From contig JAPULP010000193.1 in NCBI GenBank assembly GCA_027294815.1, forward strand, positions 1 to 17,749: a DNA stretch of 17,749 nt. The letters run 5' to 3'. This document shows, piece by piece, positions 14,653 to 17,749 of this stretch. The notes below the pieces were generated by a model. It ran no database searches, was not told the origin of the DNA, and was given only the letters and a program-made list of their open reading frames with translations. The stretch is from Gemmatimonadota bacterium (lineage in GTDB: Bacteria; Gemmatimonadota; Gemmatimonadetes; Gemmatimonadales; GWC2-71-9). Numbering within the stretch: position 1 is the first letter of the stretch; the number at the start of each line of letters is the position of its first letter. The translations under genes and the position numbers were made by a program.

Positions 14653-15815
14653 CAATCCATTTGACGCCTGATGAAGGTGGGAATCTCCATCTCGGAGATC
14701 TCACCCTGCTGCTGTGCATCCGGCTCCGGCAGGGGCTTCTGAACGGGGGCCGGCGCCGGCATCGCTGAGGCTCCTCCGCCCGCGGCCGCCGACCGCTGGG
14801 GGAACTGCAACACGCCCGGGACGCTGCTCCAGCTGACGGTGCTGTCTTGATCCAGGGTCTTGTCGAATCCCGTGGCGATGACGGTCACGCGGATCTCGCC
14901 TTCCATCGCCGAATCGTTTACCGCCCCAAAGATGATTTCCGCCTGGTCGCCAGCCGCCTCGTGGACGATCTCGCTGACCTGGTTGACCTCGCCGAGCGTG
15001 AGATCATCACCACCGGTGATGTTGACCAGGACACCGGTAGATCCCAAGATCGAGACGTTGTCGAGGAGGGGACTGGAGATCGCGTCTTGCGCGGCCTCGA
15101 TGGCCCGATCGTCGCCGCGCGACATGCCCGTGCCCATGAGCGCTGCACCGCCGTGCTGCATGACGGTCCGCACGTCGGCGAAATCGACGTTGACCAGCCC
15201 GGTCACGGTGATGAGCGTGGAGATCCCCTGGGTGGCGTGCAGGAGCACCTCGTCGGCTTTCTTCAATGCGTCTTGGAAGGGCACGTTCTTGCCGACAACG
15301 GCGAGCAGGCGCTCGTTGGGCACAACGATCATCGTATCGACCCGTTTCCGAATCTCCGCGATGCCGATCTCGGCCTGCCGCATCCGCTTCCGGCCTTCGA
15401 ACAAGAACGGCTTCGTGATGATCCCAACGGTCAGAGCCCCGACGTCGCGAGCGAGCTGCGAGATGACCGGCGCCGCACCAGTTCCGGTGCCGCCTCCCAT
15501 ACCGCAGGTCACGAAGACGAGATCGGCGCCGTCGAGCACCCGAAGCACGTCATCCTTGTTCTCTTCGATCGCCTGACGGCCTATTTCGGGTCGGGCTCCA
15601 GCGCCAAGACCGCGGGTCAGCTTCTTGCCGATCTGCACCCGCGTGTCGGCCTTGGTGTTCATCAAGGCCTGGGCGTCGGTATTGACAGTGATGAATTCCA
15701 CGCCCATGAGGTGCTCGTCGATCATACGATTGACGGCGTTGCCACCTCCGCCCCCGATACCGACGACCTTCATCCGGGCGTTCTGCGAGATTGCTTCTTC
15801 GAGCTCAAATACCAT
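14652..15815 (-). CDS. ftsZ: Cell division GTPase FtsZ
   Basis: FtsZ is the tubulin homologue that polymerises into the Z-ring at mid-cell. The 387 residues include the nucleotide-binding GIGGGGGNAVNRMI (19-32), the tubulin signature GGGTGTGAAP at 107-116 and the T7 synergy loop NVDFADVR at 209-216, which completes the GTPase site across subunits. A Pro/Ala/Gln-rich linker (about 340-375) precedes the conserved C-terminal peptide EIPTFIRRQMD, which binds FtsA. ATG 15815 is chosen over an in-frame upstream start at 15845 because AGAGG lies five bases before it and the longer version would overlap ftsA. The gap to ftsA is 8 nt. Confidence 0.98.
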   Translation of the reverse strand: MVFELEEAISQNARMKVVGIGGGGGNAVNRMIDEHLMGVEFITVNTDAQALMNTKADTRVQIGKKLTRGLGAGARPEIGRQAIEENKDDVLRVLDGADLVFVTCGMGGGTGTGAAPVISQLARDVGALTVGIITKPFLFEGRKRMRQAEIGIAEIRKRVDTMIVVPNERLLAVVGKNVPFQDALKKADEVLLHATQGISTLITVTGLVNVDFADVRTVMQHGGAALMGTGMSRGDDRAIEAAQDAISSPLLDNVSILGSTGVLVNITGGDDLTLGEVNQVSEIVHEAAGDQAEIIFGAVNDSAMEGEIRVTVIATGFDKTLDQDSTVSWSSVPGVLQFPQRSAAAGGGASAMPAPAPVQKPLPEPDAQQQGEISEMEIPTFIRRQMD

Positions 15816-15823
15816 GGGTGCCT

Positions 15824-17056
15824 CTAGAAGAAATCCTGTAGCCAACGTTTCACGGGACCGAACAACTTGCCTACACTGGACGTGGTCGCTGCTTCACGCT
15901 CTAGGATCGATTGCGCCGCATACAACAGCAGTCCTGTCGAAACGGCGAACCGCGGTGCCTGTACACTGTCCACCAGCCCCGAGATGCCACGCTGTGGCGT
16001 CCCGACTCGCGCCGGCAGCGCTAAGGCTTCCCGGGCCAACTCCACGATCCCCGGTTGATGAGCGCCCCCGCCGGTCACGACGACCCCCGCGGGAAGATTA
16101 CCTGGAAAGCCTGTTTTTTCAATTTCCTGCTGGACCAGACCTAGGATCTCGTCCAACCGCTGGTGAATAATATGGGCAAGTAGCTCTCTTTTTGCTTGCC
16201 GAACTCCCTGACCCGGTGTGCTCGGCAAATGGATATCCTCATCAGGATCCACCAGCGGCGTGTAGGCGGCACCCCATTTTTGCTTGAGACGTTCGGCATC
16301 CGCCTGGGTCACACTCAATCCGTGGACGATATCGCTGGTGACGTGGGATCCAGCGTACGGGAGTGAGGCGATGTGTTGGACCTTGCCATCCTTGAAAATG
16401 GCGACTCCCGTTGAGCCCCCACCCAGATCCACGAGGACGCACCCGAGTTCTCGTTCCTCCTGGGTCAGCACCGCCATCGAAGCGGCAAGCGGTTCGAGCA
16501 CGAGCTGGGCGATCCGGTAGCCGGCCCGTTCGACCGATTTGCGGAGATTCTGCGCCGCGGCGGTCTGGACCGAGACAAGGTACATCTGGACCTCGAGCCG
16601 CAAACCGGTCATGCCTTCCGGATCGTTGATTCCGTCTTGATCGTCGACCTGATATTCCTGGGGAATGAAGTGCAGCAGTTCCCGGTCCTGCCCGAGGCTG
16701 ATCGCCGTTGCGACGTCGTTCACGCGCTCGACATCGGTGCGCAAAATCTCCTCTCCCGTGACCGACACCAAGCCGGTCGACGTGCGCACTTGGATATGCT
16801 CGCCGGCGATGCCACAGTGAATCGCCGGTACAGGGACACCGGCCATCCGTTCGGCATCCCGCACCGCGTCTACAATCGAGCGAGTAGTTTCGTCGATATC
16901 TCGCACCACGCCGCGCCGCACTCCGGTCTCCCGCGAAATACCGACGCCAAGCACCTTGACCCCCGGAGACCGATCATCGCCAGTCACCTGCGCGAGCACG
17001 GCGCACGTCCTGGTGCTCCCGAGGTCCAGAGCGCCTACGATGCGCTCGTCTTTCAC
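15824..17056 (-). CDS. ftsA: Cell division actin-like protein FtsA
   Basis: FtsA tethers FtsZ filaments to the inner membrane and recruits later divisome proteins. The 410 residues contain the actin-fold ATPase motifs: phosphate 1 DLGSTRT at 11-17, phosphate 2 VDLGGGSTG at 209-217 and adenosine VVTGGGA at 326-332. The SHS2-like 1C subdomain follows the first motif. The C-terminal VGKLFGPVKRWLQDFF (395-410) is the amphipathic membrane-targeting helix. The GTG at 17056 overlaps the ftsQ stop as GTGA and has AAGGA just upstream. An ATG at 17083 would overlap ftsQ by 31 nt and add nine unconserved residues, so it is less likely. Confidence 0.96.
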   Translation of the reverse strand: MKDERIVGALDLGSTRTCAVLAQVTGDDRSPGVKVLGVGISRETGVRRGVVRDIDETTRSIVDAVRDAERMAGVPVPAIHCGIAGEHIQVRTSTGLVSVTGEEILRTDVERVNDVATAISLGQDRELLHFIPQEYQVDDQDGINDPEGMTGLRLEVQMYLVSVQTAAAQNLRKSVERAGYRIAQLVLEPLAASMAVLTQEERELGCVLVDLGGGSTGVAIFKDGKVQHIASLPYAGSHVTSDIVHGLSVTQADAERLKQKWGAAYTPLVDPDEDIHLPSTPGQGVRQAKRELLAHIIHQRLDEILGLVQQEIEKTGFPGNLPAGVVVTGGGAHQPGIVELAREALALPARVGTPQRGISGLVDSVQAPRFAVSTGLLLYAAQSILEREAATTSSVGKLFGPVKRWLQDFF

Positions 17057-17733
17057 GTTTCCTTCCGCCGCACGACGACCCATCCCCCGTAGCGAGCGTC
17101 GAGCTCTTGATATGGTTCTCCGGTCTTGGCCAATAGCTCCCGCACCGCGAGCACGGCATCGACATCACCAACCGACGGCACCGCCGGCATCAGGATCCGC
17201 CGATCGCCCAGCACCAGCAGAACCCCTCCGCCAGGAACGGCCTCCACCCAGTCGACCTCGTCATAGAGATCCCGGCTGGCGAAACGGACCGCGCCGAGTG
17301 CACCGACTAGCAAGGTGTCCGCACGGGCCACAATGGGGAGATCGACGGCGCCCGTGGGGGGATCGAACGGCAGCGGGCGGGCTAGGGCGTCCAGTGTGAC
17401 GAATCCTTCAGGACCAGGCGCCAACGCCACCGGGATGCGTTCGCTCACGTCGACCCGCAGCGTGCCAGGGAAGACGCGCTTGATGCGCGCCCGGACCACC
17501 CCACCGACACGCGAGACGCGGTCTTCGAGCACGTCGAGGTCGTCGAACAAGTTGTGATCGGGCCGGAGTTGGAGTGACTCGAGCACATCATCAGGAGAGA
17601 GATATCGCACACCGAGCAACTCGACCTGACGCACGCGGAAGAACGCCATGCGGCGTAATACCTGCGGAGTGAGAAAGAAACCTCCGAGCACGACCACGGC
17701 GCCGACCACGGCCCAAAGGATACGGCGTCTCAT
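17053..17733 (-). CDS. ftsQ: Cell division protein FtsQ
   Basis: FtsQ is a bitopic divisome protein linking early cytoplasmic and late periplasmic components. The 226 residues show a short basic cytoplasmic tail (MRRR), one membrane helix (about 5-22) and a POTRA domain (about 31-97; FFRVRQVELLGVRYLSPDDV and FPGTLRVDVSERIPVAL), then a beta domain. Primary sequence is poorly conserved in this family, so position directly upstream of ftsA strengthens the call. The frame stays open to the right edge, but ATG 17733 begins a normal FtsQ N-terminus. Its ATGA may overlap the stop of an upstream gene. Confidence 0.9.
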   Translation of the reverse strand: MRRRILWAVVGAVVVLGGFFLTPQVLRRMAFFRVRQVELLGVRYLSPDDVLESLQLRPDHNLFDDLDVLEDRVSRVGGVVRARIKRVFPGTLRVDVSERIPVALAPGPEGFVTLDALARPLPFDPPTGAVDLPIVARADTLLVGALGAVRFASRDLYDEVDWVEAVPGGGVLLVLGDRRILMPAVPSVGDVDAVLAVRELLAKTGEPYQELDARYGGWVVVRRKET

Positions 17734-17749
17734 GCGGCGGCGTCTGCCA
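17730..17749 (-). CDS. Possible 3' end of the gene upstream of ftsQ
   Basis: One minus-strand frame reads ADAAA then TGA at 17732-17730, overlapping the ftsQ ATG as ATGA. This is the junction style used throughout this cluster, and murB or ddl commonly precede ftsQ. Only six codons are in the window, so the gene cannot be identified and may not exist. Confidence 0.25.

Noticed and set aside
14847..15827. 326-codon open frame on the plus strand
   Set aside because: It is antisense to ftsZ, whose strong codon constraint explains the lack of stops.

Overview
The window is a gene-dense, high-GC bacterial chromosome segment of ordinary housekeeping and cell-envelope genes. No phage, plasmid, IS, CRISPR, rRNA or tRNA signature was seen. 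It carries an FtsQ-FtsA-FtsZ division cluster, exported proteins with signal peptides or a lipobox, and a Cys-Pro-rich lipoprotein of a style I associate with Gemmatimonadota. I therefore suggest a Gram-negative bacterium of the Gemmatimonadota or a nearby group. That placement is inference from gene content and style, not a database result.

Layout, left to right. (1) A minus-strand operon, read right to left: alr (1927-3012), deoB (758-1930) and cdd (353-742), possibly followed by a lipoprotein gene whose 3' end lies off the left edge (1-321). It covers D-alanine supply and nucleoside salvage. (2) mazG (3039-3803, +) diverges from alr across a 26-bp gap whose predicted promoters overlap. (3) asnS (3800-5098, -) converges on mazG, and their stop codons share CTAG. 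(4) phhB (5244-5576, +) diverges from asnS. (5) A secreted Ig-like/LVIVD-repeat protein (5673-7724, -) converges on phhB across an inverted array of 7-bp repeats. (6) A 93-aa unknown ORF (7904-8185, +) lies inside a 23-bp inverted repeat. (7) A long minus-strand division and envelope run follows, read right to left: ftsQ (17053-17733), ftsA, ftsZ, an M23 endopeptidase, a membrane vWA protein, ftsY and recG (to 8266). Most junctions there overlap by 1-4 nt or leave gaps under 10 nt. The exception is the 248 bp between the M23 and vWA genes.

How the genes work together: FtsQ, FtsA and FtsZ build the divisome. The M23 endopeptidase probably trims peptidoglycan, Alr provides D-Ala for its stem peptide, and FtsY targets ribosomes for membrane insertion. 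RecG, MazG, DeoB and Cdd cover DNA-fork rescue, nucleotide-pool cleaning and nucleoside salvage.

The most unusual signal is not a gene. There are several islands of 7-bp or 8-bp tandem repeats, unrelated in sequence but similar in design. Three heptamer islands share one plan: an array, a spacer, then the same array inverted. In one the spacer is 434 bp and holds the unknown 93-aa ORF. An octamer island lies in frame inside ftsY and encodes a Gly-rich linker. No gene-free stretch exceeds 300 bp; the longest (13130-13377) holds one of the repeat islands.
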